Source: Gammaproteobacteria bacterium (GTDB taxonomy: Bacteria; Pseudomonadota; Gammaproteobacteria; HK1). Taken from it: a DNA stretch of 6,194 nucleotides. A program made the translations under genes and the position numbers. The stretch spans positions 1 through 6,194 of the forward strand of contig JAGRHX010000442.1 in the NCBI GenBank assembly GCA_020444775.1, in the 5' to 3' direction. Of the stretch, positions 1 to 5,909 are shown one piece after another. Each line of letters begins with the position of its first letter. The first letter of the stretch is position 1. The notes beneath the pieces were generated by a model. That model saw only the letters and a list, made by a program, of their open reading frames with translations. It had not been told where the DNA came from and ran no database searches.

Positions 1-583
1 TGGTCGTCTCTCGGAAACGCAACCGCTGACCGTCGCCGACGGTGATGCTCGCGACCGCGCTGCCAGCATCGTTCTCGACCTCCCCGGGAGCACCCATCAC
101 CCTCGAGTAGAACCGCGCGATGCCTGCCGCGCTCCCTACAGGCACGTCGAACTCGACGTACGGCATACCCAGACGGATGGCCCGCGGCTCATCGCTCGGA
201 GCGTGACAGCGGATGTGATTGCCCCATGGGCAGGTCACGTCGACCCGATCGCCATTCCGGGTGAAGGTGAAGCGGGTGTCGCTGAGCTGCGGCGCGATCT
301 CGTCCAGACGCGCCGCCAGCGCGTCCAGGTCGGGCAGCACCAGACCCACCCGTCCGCGCAGCACCTGCTGCGGTGTACGCGTGGGCAGATGGAACTGCTG
401 CGCACCAACGTTTATCCACATGTTCTCGAGCCCCACCATCAGGTAGGGATCGCGGGTCAGACCGAGCCCGGTCACGTAGAACAGCGTGGCCCAATCCTGA
501 CGGTCTATCTGGAAGTTGACGTGCTCCAGGGCAATGATGTTGCCCACGTCCTGACTATGGCGTGTTTCGATTGTCTCGGTCAT
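1..583 (-). CDS. VOC (glyoxalase-fold) family protein, C-terminus cut by window edge
   Basis: The reading frame opens with ATG at 583-581 and stays open to base 1, giving 194 residues without a stop, so the C-terminus lies outside the window. AAGGAG at 595-590 (minus strand), 6 nt before the ATG, supports this start. Residues 17-27 (strand with EHVNF), 30-45 (helix and GLGL turn), 56-66 (strand ending QFHLP), 76-84 (RGRVGLVLP) and 118-127 (CPWGNHIRCH) match the paired beta-alpha-beta-beta-beta modules of the vicinal oxygen chelate superfamily. A third module starts near residue 139 (MPYVEFDVP, then helix FYSRVMGAP), so the full protein probably has two VOC domains, about 280-300 residues. Aligned by eye to glyoxalase I, the four metal-ligand positions of the first domain are H21, H65, R78 and R125, so two ligands look replaced and metal-dependent chemistry in this half is doubtful. 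The substrate cannot be named; known members are lyases, ring-cleavage dioxygenases and resistance proteins. It lies downstream of the sulfurtransferase on the same strand, 215 bp away. Confidence 0.87.
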   Translation of the reverse strand, partial: MTETIETRHSQDVGNIIALEHVNFQIDRQDWATLFYVTGLGLTRDPYLMVGLENMWINVGAQQFHLPTRTPQQVLRGRVGLVLPDLDALAARLDEIAPQLSDTRFTFTRNGDRVDVTCPWGNHIRCHAPSDEPRAIRLGMPYVEFDVPVGSAAGIARFYSRVMGAPGEVENDAGSAVASITVGDGQRLRFRETT

Positions 584-589
584 CCGACA

Positions 590-595
590 CTCCTT
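590..595 (-). promoter_or_regulatory. Ribosome binding site of the VOC gene
   Basis: AAGGAG on the minus strand, separated from the ATG at 583-581 by 6 nt (TGTCGG). This is close to the ideal Shine-Dalgarno sequence and spacing, and it fixes the start of the VOC gene. Confidence 0.8.
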
Positions 596-654
596 GCGGG
601 GCTATGCCCCTGAAATGCCTGCAGATTGTCCGCGCCGTCGCTGACGACGCGATG

Positions 655-696
655 CCTGTACCACTCGGCCTGTACCATTCGGCCTGTACCATTCGG
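655..696. repeat. Three tandem copies of a 14-bp unit, candidate operator
   Basis: Plus-strand units are at 655-668 (CCTGTACCACTCGG), 669-682 and 683-696 (both CCTGTACCATTCGG). They are directly adjacent, and the first differs at one base. Read on the minus strand the unit is CCGAATGGTACAGG. The array lies 72-113 bp upstream of the VOC start codon, inside the only spacer between that gene and the sulfurtransferase, and no convincing gene covers it. A position upstream of a start codon suits binding sites for a regulator of the VOC gene, but 14 bp is not a whole number of helical turns, so adjacent units would face different sides of the helix. Simple slippage expansion is the alternative. The repeat is seen directly; the function is inferred. 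Confidence 0.75.
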
Positions 697-798
697 ATTG
701 CGCTCGGGTCGTATCGTGCTCCAGCCGCACGATGTTGCTTCGACCGGTCAGCGCCGTGCGATTCCGGCGCGCGGCTCGCCGCGGGATACGCCCGTACC

Positions 799-1713
799 TC
801 AATCGGTCTCGATGGGCAGTGAGCTGTCGCGGGCCCATTCACTCATCGACGCATCGTAGACCGTCAGGTTGCGGGCCCCGAGCTGGTGCAGCAAGAATGC
901 ATCCAGCGTCGCCGCGATGCCACCACCACAATAGACGATGGTTCGCTCGGCACGATCCGCACCCACCGAGGCAAAGGCCTGCGCGGTCTGCTGCGGCGTG
1001 AGGAAGGTCTTGCGCTGCGGGTCCACCAGCTCGGCCGCGGGCAGATTGACGCTGCCGGGGATCCGGCCGGGGCGTCCGTAGCGCGGGTTCTCGCCGCTGT
1101 GCAGATCGGGCATCAGGGCATTCAGCGTGCACACCGATTGGTCGCCGATGGCCGCCAGGACCTGGTCGCGTCCACAGAAAAGCTCGGGTCTCGGCCGCGC
1201 GCTGAGCCGCTGCGGCGCATGGCTGCGCGGCTGCGTGCTGATCTCACGTTGCTCCAGGGTCCAGTTGTCGAAACCGCCGTCCAGGATCGCGGCGTTGTCG
1301 AAGCCGACCGCGCGCAGCATCCACCATACCCGGGTCGCCCATTGCATGGACGCACGGCTGTACAGGACCACCCGTGATTCGTCACCGATGCCGGCTGTGC
1401 CAAAGCGTTCGGCCAGGGTCTCGAGCGGCAGCATGGTGAAGCGTAGGTGCGATGGGCTGCTGTTGTCCGACAGGTCCGCCTGCAGGTCGAGGAAGGCCGC
1501 GCCGGGAATGTGTCCTCGATCGTAGTCCGCGCGGCCGCTGACCACGTCATAAGGCTTGTCGGGTGCGGGGCCGCCATCGGCTCGCGTGGTGTAATGCAGG
1601 TAGACCGTGCACTCGTACAGCCGCAGCTTCGGATCGTGCAGGTTGTCGGCCAGCCACTGGCTGCTGACGATGGCGTCGGGGTAGAGAAAGCGCGTTGAGC
1701 TCGATGCGTTCAT
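799..1713 (-). CDS. Two-domain sulfurtransferase (rhodanese / 3-mercaptopyruvate type)
   Basis: This 304-residue protein has the length and layout of tandem-rhodanese sulfurtransferases, cytoplasmic enzymes that move sulfane sulfur from thiosulfate or 3-mercaptopyruvate to a thiophile through a cysteine persulfide. The N-terminal domain (about 14-155) carries GHIPGAAFLDL at 67-77, the helix RVWWMLRAVGF at 128-138 and LDGGFDNW at 144-151. Its active-loop position reads YSRAS (118-122) without cysteine, as expected for the inactive half. The C-terminal domain (about 178-300) has the catalytic loop CGGGIAAT with nucleophile C262, followed by VYDASMSEWA at 286-295. The loop differs from textbook CRKGVT (rhodanese) and CGSGVT (mercaptopyruvate enzyme), so the donor is uncertain. 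The usual DAR motif reads NAL (198-200) and the second GHIPG reads GRIPG (216-220). The start is ATG at 1713; the nearest Shine-Dalgarno-like string (GGGAG) lies about 13 nt upstream, rather far. The gene is codirectional with the VOC gene and divergent from the SDR gene. Confidence 0.93.
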   Translation of the reverse strand: MNASSSTRFLYPDAIVSSQWLADNLHDPKLRLYECTVYLHYTTRADGGPAPDKPYDVVSGRADYDRGHIPGAAFLDLQADLSDNSSPSHLRFTMLPLETLAERFGTAGIGDESRVVLYSRASMQWATRVWWMLRAVGFDNAAILDGGFDNWTLEQREISTQPRSHAPQRLSARPRPELFCGRDQVLAAIGDQSVCTLNALMPDLHSGENPRYGRPGRIPGSVNLPAAELVDPQRKTFLTPQQTAQAFASVGADRAERTIVYCGGGIAATLDAFLLHQLGARNLTVYDASMSEWARDSSLPIETD

Positions 1714-1905
1714 GGTCGGTCTGGTTCTCCCGGGGCACGAGTAGGCGGTTGCGCGGCGAGCGCGTCACACCGCGCATTGTCGCAGGCGCGCGCCGCGAAG
1801 TGCAGGCTGTCGTGTCGATCCGTCAGCACGTACGATCGGGCGCCGGCGATGCCACGGCGCACTTGCAGGTCCGCCGGTCATCGAGTTTTGGGGGCGGGAA
1901 ATCTC

Positions 1906-1911
1906 GAGGGG
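1906..1911 (+). promoter_or_regulatory. Ribosome binding site of the SDR gene
   Basis: GAGGGG ends 3 nt before the ATG at 1915; counted from GAGG the gap is 5 nt. It supports the start at 1915 over the longer open frame that reaches back to about 1777, whose extra residues have no SDR character. Confidence 0.7.
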
Positions 1912-1914
1912 TGT

Positions 1915-2694
1915 ATGAGCGAGAAACTCAAAGACAGGGTCTGCCTGATCACGGGCGCGGCCTCGGGGATCGGTCAGGCCAGCGCGCGCCGTTTCGCTGA
2001 GGATGGCGCGCATCTGGTGTTGGCGGATCGTGACCCGGAAGCCCTGCAGGCACTGCTCGCCACGTTGCGTGAGCGCGGCAGCCGGGCGCTGGCCGTGGGC
2101 TGTGACGTGACCGAACGCGACCAGGTCGAGGCCATGATCCAGACCGCCAGGGCCGAGTTCGGCGCCCTGCACGTGCTGGTCAACTCGGCGGGCATCTCCG
2201 GTCGGCACGTGCCGGAGGGCGCCGATTTCGAGGCCGCATGGCGATTGATCATGGATGTCAACGTGCGTGGCACGCTGCTTTGTTGTCACGCGGCGGTGCC
2301 GTGCATGCGTGACGCTGGTGGGGGAGCCATCGTCAATCTGGCCTCGATCATGGCGCAGGTGGTGCACCCGCCGGGTCTGGGACTGTCCGACGGCTTCAAC
2401 GCCTACCCCCAGAGCAAGGGTGCGGTGCTCCAGCTCACTCGCGATCTGGCGGTGCAGTTCGCCCGGGACGGCATCCGGGCCAACGCGGTCTGCCCTGGAT
2501 TCGTGCAGACGCCATTGACCCGGGCGATCACCGATAATCCCAATCTGCATACGGCGCTGGCCGAGCGCCATCCGATCGGGCGCTTGGGCAGACCCGATGA
2601 AATCGCCAACGTGATTGCATTTCTGGCCAGCGACGAAGCATCGTTCGTCACCGGCGCCGCCTGGATGGTCGATGGTGGCTACAGCGCGGTGTAG
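1915..2694 (+). CDS. SDR family NAD(P)-dependent oxidoreductase
   Basis: This 259-residue protein is a classical short-chain dehydrogenase/reductase, a cytoplasmic Rossmann-fold enzyme of the usual length of about 250 residues. Visible motifs, in order: cofactor-binding TGAASGIG at 13-20; D38 at the end of strand beta-2 (ADRD), which favours NAD(H) over NADP(H); CDV at 63-65; NSAG at 90-93, in place of the common NNAG; N116; catalytic S144, Y164 and K168 (YPQSK); and PG at 194-195. The C-terminus has the family ending VTGAAWMVDGGYSAV. S144 and Y164 are 20 residues apart, against about 13 in most classical SDRs, so roughly seven residues (within QVVHPPGLGLSDGFNA) are added beside the active site, probably shaping the substrate pocket. 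The substrate cannot be read from the sequence; alcohol or 3-oxoacyl reduction are common roles. The gene is divergent from the sulfurtransferase and stands alone on its strand. It converges on the SPOR-protein gene with 9 bp between stop codons. Confidence 0.96.
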   Translation: MSEKLKDRVCLITGAASGIGQASARRFAEDGAHLVLADRDPEALQALLATLRERGSRALAVGCDVTERDQVEAMIQTARAEFGALHVLVNSAGISGRHVPEGADFEAAWRLIMDVNVRGTLLCCHAAVPCMRDAGGGAIVNLASIMAQVVHPPGLGLSDGFNAYPQSKGAVLQLTRDLAVQFARDGIRANAVCPGFVQTPLTRAITDNPNLHTALAERHPIGRLGRPDEIANVIAFLASDEASFVTGAAWMVDGGYSAV

Positions 2695-2704
2695 CCCGCG
2701 GGCT
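2693..2704. repeat. 12-bp perfect palindrome between convergent stop codons
   Basis: AGCCCGCGGGCT equals its own reverse complement. It starts inside the TAG of the SDR gene (2692-2694) and ends at the first base of the minus-strand TGA of the SPOR gene (2704-2706), so it fills the whole 9-bp gap. As RNA it can fold into only a 4-bp stem with a CGCG loop on either strand, and no T-run follows. It could slow both converging polymerases, but it is not a standard intrinsic terminator. Confidence 0.5.
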
Positions 2705-4446
2705 CAACGCAGACCGAGCGAGGCGAGTGTCTTGACCAGTGGTCTGCCGACGCGCTGTCTGAGCGCCGCCGGCAGTCGATCGGCTGCGGCGCGCGCCGCG
2801 TCGGCGTTCGGGAAGCGGCCGTAGAGGATTCGATAAGGGGCAGGTCCCGCAGCGACCTCGTGCAGCTCCAGACCCAGGCTGCGGTACTGGTCGATCAGTG
2901 CTTGCGCGTTGGCGCGTTTCGACGAGGCGGCGAGCTGTAGCGTGTAGTTGCCGCCGCGTCCGGACGTCGGTGGGCGGGCCGTCGGCGAGGGGGGCGGGGG
3001 AGATTGCGCCCGGCGTGCCGCGTCGGCGGCCTCACGGGCGCGGGCTGCCGCGGCCCGCTCGCGTGCCTGCTGCGCGTACTTGCTCGCCACCGCCACCTTC
3101 TGCGCTTCGGCATGCATGCGACGTACGGTGTCCACGGGCATGGTGAAGGGCGCTGCCGAGTCGGCCTGCAACGCCGTGTGGATGGCAACGCCCTCTGCCA
3201 GGGCCTGCTCGCGATTGCCGAACGGGCCCAGATAGACACGGTAGCGTGGTGATTGTCCTGGGTACTCGAGGGCTTGCAGGCGAATATCCGCTGCTTGTGG
3301 CGGCAGGGCTTCGATACGAGCACGCAGATTGTCCAGCGTATTGACCGCGAACAGCTGTACGAGCACGTCGGCATCCGCAAGAGAGGCCAGCCAGGGGGCG
3401 GCAGACGTGGGGCCGACCAATTCGACGCGGCCGGTCGGTGCGGGCGGGCTCGGTGTGGTCGATGCGGATGCCGGAGCCGATTGCACGGGCGCAACGCTGG
3501 ATTCGGGGGCGGTGGGGGCCCTCTGCTCGCCGACCGGCAGCTCGTCCACGACCGCCGCCAGGTCCGGTGCGCTGGTGACTGGCTCGGCCGACGAGGCGGC
3601 CGGCGGTTCATCGCCCCCAAGACCCGGCAACAGCACCGGCACCACGCCGTCCTGCGCGGCAGGCGCGTCCTCCGCCGAGGGGCTCCGCTGTGGTGAACCG
3701 GTGGTCGGCGCCGAGGTCTCGTTTGGGCGCATCGACGGGGTATCGGATTGGGGCTCGCCCGGACTCTCGCCCGGACTCTCGCCCAGCTTAAGGCCCTCTC
3801 CCGGCGTGGCCGGGGCGGCATCCGCCGGCGCTTCGCGAGCGGCGAGCTGCGTGGAATCCAGCGCGGGAAGGCGGGCACCGATGCCCAGCGTCTCGCCGAA
3901 CTCACGCAGGCGGTGCGCCTTGTCTTGCGCCTGGCCACTGGCGTCGCTCGCGGCCAGGGCCCGTTGAGCGTCGAGCTCGTCCAACAGTGCGCGCTCGAAG
4001 GACCGGAACCACAGAGCGTCCACGGCCTGCCCGCGCTCCGTTTCGGGCAGCGATGCCCATGTCTGTTCGAAGGCCTGCAGACTGGACTCGCTGTAATCGT
4101 GCATGGCAACGAAGCGCTCGACGACGGCGCGTGTCCGTGAGACCTGCTGAGCCGGTGAGCCGCGCCGCAGCAGGGCATCTTCATCCGGCGGGTCACGCAG
4201 CTCCCAGAGCAACACCGCAACCAGCGCCAGCACTGCGACCCCCACCAGCAGATAGACTGGCCGTGGTCGCAGCTGTCGGCCGCCACCAGCTTCGCTGCCT
4301 TCGTCGGCCACCCGCTGGATGGCGGTCTGGCCGCTGGTGATCTGCTCGATGAGCCGATGTCGTGCGCGTCTGTACGGCTGGCGGGCAATCTCGCCGCGCA
4401 GGTAGCGTTGCGACAGCAGGCGTAGCTGGGATCGTTCCAGGCTCAA
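2704..4446 (-). CDS. Single-pass membrane protein with two C-terminal SPOR-like domains
   Basis: The 580-residue protein has a basic cytoplasmic N-terminus (1-60, including RYLRGEIARQPYRRARHRL), one membrane helix (63-83, ending at LLWELRD), a helix-rich periplasmic stretch (about 100-190), a low-complexity Pro/Ala/Ser/Glu linker (about 198-350), a first SPOR-like domain (about 355-435; VLVQLFAV, then YRVYLGPF), an Ala/Arg-rich helix (about 441-481) and a second SPOR domain (498-575; YTLQLAAS, then YRILYGRF). SPOR domains bind glycan strands lacking stem peptides, typically at septa, so an envelope or division role is likely (inference); the topology resembles DamX-like proteins. The start is TTG at 4446-4444. 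It shares TTGA with the stop codon of the phosphatase gene, and the frame is closed by TGA 14 codons upstream, so no ATG or GTG alternative exists there. The only upstream Shine-Dalgarno match is poor, which suggests termination-reinitiation coupling. The low-complexity linker holds a 12-bp tandem duplication (3760-3783). Confidence 0.9.
   Translation of the reverse strand: MSLERSQLRLLSQRYLRGEIARQPYRRARHRLIEQITSGQTAIQRVADEGSEAGGGRQLRPRPVYLLVGVAVLALVAVLLWELRDPPDEDALLRRGSPAQQVSRTRAVVERFVAMHDYSESSLQAFEQTWASLPETERGQAVDALWFRSFERALLDELDAQRALAASDASGQAQDKAHRLREFGETLGIGARLPALDSTQLAAREAPADAAPATPGEGLKLGESPGESPGEPQSDTPSMRPNETSAPTTGSPQRSPSAEDAPAAQDGVVPVLLPGLGGDEPPAASSAEPVTSAPDLAAVVDELPVGEQRAPTAPESSVAPVQSAPASASTTPSPPAPTGRVELVGPTSAAPWLASLADADVLVQLFAVNTLDNLRARIEALPPQAADIRLQALEYPGQSPRYRVYLGPFGNREQALAEGVAIHTALQADSAAPFTMPVDTVRRMHAEAQKVAVASKYAQQARERAAAARAREAADAARRAQSPPPPSPTARPPTSGRGGNYTLQLAASSKRANAQALIDQYRSLGLELHEVAAGPAPYRILYGRFPNADAARAAADRLPAALRQRVGRPLVKTLASLGLR
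3760..3783. repeat. 12-bp tandem duplication inside the SPOR-protein linker
   Basis: CGGACTCTCGCC occurs twice back to back (3760-3771 and 3772-3783), followed leftward by a decayed third copy. It encodes the GESP repeats at residues 222-229 (LGESPGESPGEP). The unit is a multiple of three, so copy-number change would keep the frame and only alter linker length. Confidence 0.8.
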
Positions 4447-5399
4447 GGCCGTGCCACCGCCGGGTTGGCTGCCAGCTGCCCGAGCTCAAAACGCCCCGAC
4501 AAACGGTCCCCATCGAGCCGCGAGACGTCGCGCGCATGGCGTCCGGCACCGTCGCACGATGTCGCGTCCTGCGGGTCGACCAGCGGCAGCTCTTCGTCCA
4601 TCGTGTCCTCGCCGGTTGCCGCGCCGGCGGACTGCTGATCCATGCCCGCCGCGTCGCTGACATCGACCACCAGCACCGTCACGTTGTCCTTGCAGCCACG
4701 CGCCAGCGCCTGCTCTATGAGCCAATCGCAGGCGGCACGACCCTCGTGCTCGACCAGGGCATTCTCGATCTCGCCGGCCTCGAGCTCGTGGGTCAGGCCA
4801 TCCGTGCACAGCAGGAACCGATCCGCGTGACGCACTTCGAGGATCTCCATGTCCAGCACCATGAGCTCGGAGGTGCCTACCGCCCGCGTCACGAGGTTGC
4901 CATACGGATGCGACGAAGCCTCCTCCGCGCTCAGCACCCCGTGGTCGACCATCTCGGTGACCAGGGCATGATCGTGGGTCAACTGTTGCAGATGGCGGTC
5001 ACGCAGCAGATAGATACGCGAATCACCTGCCCAGCAGCAGACCGCGTGAGTCTGGCTGAGCAACAGGATACAGGTGGTGGTGCCGATGGTGCCCGCACTC
5101 TCGCTCGCCGCCAACAGCCGTAGCTCGTGATTGACCCGTTCCACAGCGTCGTCGACCGCGTCGACCCGGTCGGCCAGCTCCCCCGCGAGCGTTCCGCTCA
5201 AGGGCGCGGCGCCGTGCTCGGGTAGTGCGCCGAGGGCTTCGACCAGCATCCTGCTGGCCGCGTCACCGCGACGATGTCCACCCATGCCGTCGGCGACGGC
5301 CCATAGACCACAGCGGCCGCGTTCGATGAACGCGTCCTCGTTGTGCTGGCGGTGGGCGCCCGCGTCGCTGCGGGCGTAGGAGACGAACCTCAGGGACAC
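4443..5399 (-). CDS. PP2C-family Ser/Thr protein phosphatase
   Basis: This 318-residue protein has the bacterial PP2C (Stp/PppA-like) core at residues 1-250. PP2C enzymes remove phosphate from Ser/Thr residues with two Mn/Mg ions and usually reverse a Hanks-type kinase. Motifs in order: SDAGAHR (11-17) then NEDAF (20-24); VADGMGGH (35-42), whose D37 and G38 bridge the metals; GTTTC (106-110); WAGDSRIYLLR (123-133); LTHDHALV (140-147); the flap NLVTRAVG (168-175); CTDGL (198-202) with metal ligand D200; and KDNVTVLVV (237-245) with D238. All core metal-binding aspartates are present, so it should be active. There is no membrane segment, so it is cytoplasmic. Residues after about 250 form a 65-residue tail with an acidic patch (EDTMDEELPLVD), probably disordered. 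The start is GTG at 5399-5397; no ATG, GTG or TTG occurs in frame upstream to at least 5520. The Shine-Dalgarno match is weak. It is the first gene of a pair with the SPOR protein. No partner kinase lies in the window. Confidence 0.95.
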   Translation of the reverse strand: MSLRFVSYARSDAGAHRQHNEDAFIERGRCGLWAVADGMGGHRRGDAASRMLVEALGALPEHGAAPLSGTLAGELADRVDAVDDAVERVNHELRLLAASESAGTIGTTTCILLLSQTHAVCCWAGDSRIYLLRDRHLQQLTHDHALVTEMVDHGVLSAEEASSHPYGNLVTRAVGTSELMVLDMEILEVRHADRFLLCTDGLTHELEAGEIENALVEHEGRAACDWLIEQALARGCKDNVTVLVVDVSDAAGMDQQSAGAATGEDTMDEELPLVDPQDATSCDGAGRHARDVSRLDGDRLSGRFELGQLAANPAVARP

Positions 5400-5508
5400 A
5401 AAGCCTACGTCCAGTCGATTACCCGGTGATCGATGTGATGGCGCGGCTGGGCGATGGTGCCGTTGGGCGGTGTGCCGCCGGATCGACCTGGCGCGCCGCC
5501 GCTTCGAA

Positions 5509-5514
5509 ATGATA
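5509..5514 (-). promoter_or_regulatory. Candidate -10 box for the phosphatase/SPOR operon
   Basis: On the minus strand the hexamer reads TATCAT, five of six matches to TATAAT, about 110 bp before the GTG start. No good -35 box is found at 16-18 bp; that position is occupied by the inverted repeat at 5523-5538. This would suit an activator-dependent or operator-controlled promoter, but it is a weak prediction from sequence alone. Confidence 0.35.
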
Positions 5515-5522
5515 GAGGTTTT

Positions 5523-5538
5523 TCAGCGTTCGCGCTGA
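5523..5538. repeat. 16-bp inverted repeat (6-bp arms, TTCG centre)
   Basis: TCAGCG, TTCG, CGCTGA: the arms are perfect complements. In plus-strand RNA it would form a stable UUCG-tetraloop hairpin. No T-run follows the hairpin on either strand (the T-run on the plus strand precedes it), so it is not an intrinsic terminator. It lies where the -35 region of the candidate phosphatase promoter would be, so an operator for a dimeric regulator is a reasonable reading. Confidence 0.6.
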
Positions 5539-5582
5539 TATGCAGGGCTGGGGCTGGATTCCACCCGGATCTCGAACTGGTC

Positions 5583-5588
5583 TATACT
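5583..5588 (+). promoter_or_regulatory. Candidate rightward -10 box 1
   Basis: TATACT matches TATAAT at five of six bases. The best -35 position (5559-5564, TTCCAC, 18-bp spacer) agrees poorly with TTGACA. It points to the right, away from the phosphatase operon, into sequence with no convincing gene. Confidence 0.3.
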
Positions 5589-5595
5589 CCGGCAT

Positions 5596-5607
5596 CCGAA
5601 TCTTCGG
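5596..5607. repeat. 12-bp inverted repeat between two -10-like boxes
   Basis: CCGAA, TC, TTCGG: perfect 5-bp arms about a 2-bp centre. It sits 8 bp after the first TATACT and 27 bp before the second. Position and symmetry would suit a regulator site, but arms this short occur by chance in GC-rich DNA. Confidence 0.35.
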
Positions 5608-5634
5608 GAAAAGTTACCGAATCCCGGATACTTA

Positions 5635-5640
5635 TATACT
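5635..5640 (+). promoter_or_regulatory. Candidate rightward -10 box 2
   Basis: This is a second TATACT (five of six bases), 52 bp after the first, in the most AT-rich patch of the right-hand region (5630-5640). The nearest -35-like strings are TTACCG (5614-5619, 15-bp spacer) and GTTACC (5613-5618, 16-bp spacer), both poor. Confidence 0.3.
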
Positions 5641-5889
5641 CGTGCTGATGGATTCGAGCGCTTGTCGGAGGAGCCGAACCGCGCCAATGAACATCGGCCA
5701 GCGGCGGCGGACCGTAGCGAACGGCGCTGCTCCATCGACAGGTCCATGGATCAGGGCTGGCGACCCACTGGTGACAGCCTGTCTTGCTGTTCTGTACAGC
5801 CAGCGACACGGCACCCTGCCCGGCTGCATGTGGCCGGGTGTGGCCCGAGTCGTGGCCGTCAACTTGCGGGTATCAGCCTGGGGCGTGCT

Positions 5890-5909
5890 CGTGCATCAGC
5901 GTGCATCAG
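5890..5909. repeat. 10-bp perfect tandem repeat
   Basis: CGTGCATCAG occurs twice with no gap (5890-5899 and 5900-5909). The period is close to one DNA turn, so a protein could contact both on the same face. Only two copies are present, and no gene start lies close downstream that I can defend. Confidence 0.65.

Noticed and set aside
770..783. Palindrome CGCGGCTCGCCGCG just after the sulfurtransferase stop codon, considered as a terminator
   Set aside because: The stem is 5 bp with a 4-nt loop and has no T-run after it on the minus strand, so it is not a convincing intrinsic terminator.
1777..1914. 46-codon upstream extension of the SDR gene
   Set aside because: The added residues precede the normal SDR N-terminus, and GAGGGG just before the ATG at 1915 fits the shorter form.
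1765..2571. 268-residue open frame on the minus strand across the SDR gene
   Set aside because: It lies antisense to a gene with a complete set of SDR motifs, and its His/Gln/Arg-rich translation shows no domain. High GC content gives long antisense open frames.
3329..3967. 212-residue Gly/Ser/Ala-rich open frame on the plus strand
   Set aside because: It mirrors the low-complexity linker of the SPOR protein, so the composition bias alone explains it.
4362..5123. 253-residue open frame on the plus strand across the phosphatase gene
   Set aside because: It is antisense to well-conserved PP2C motifs, shows no recognisable domain, and also crosses the start of the SPOR gene.
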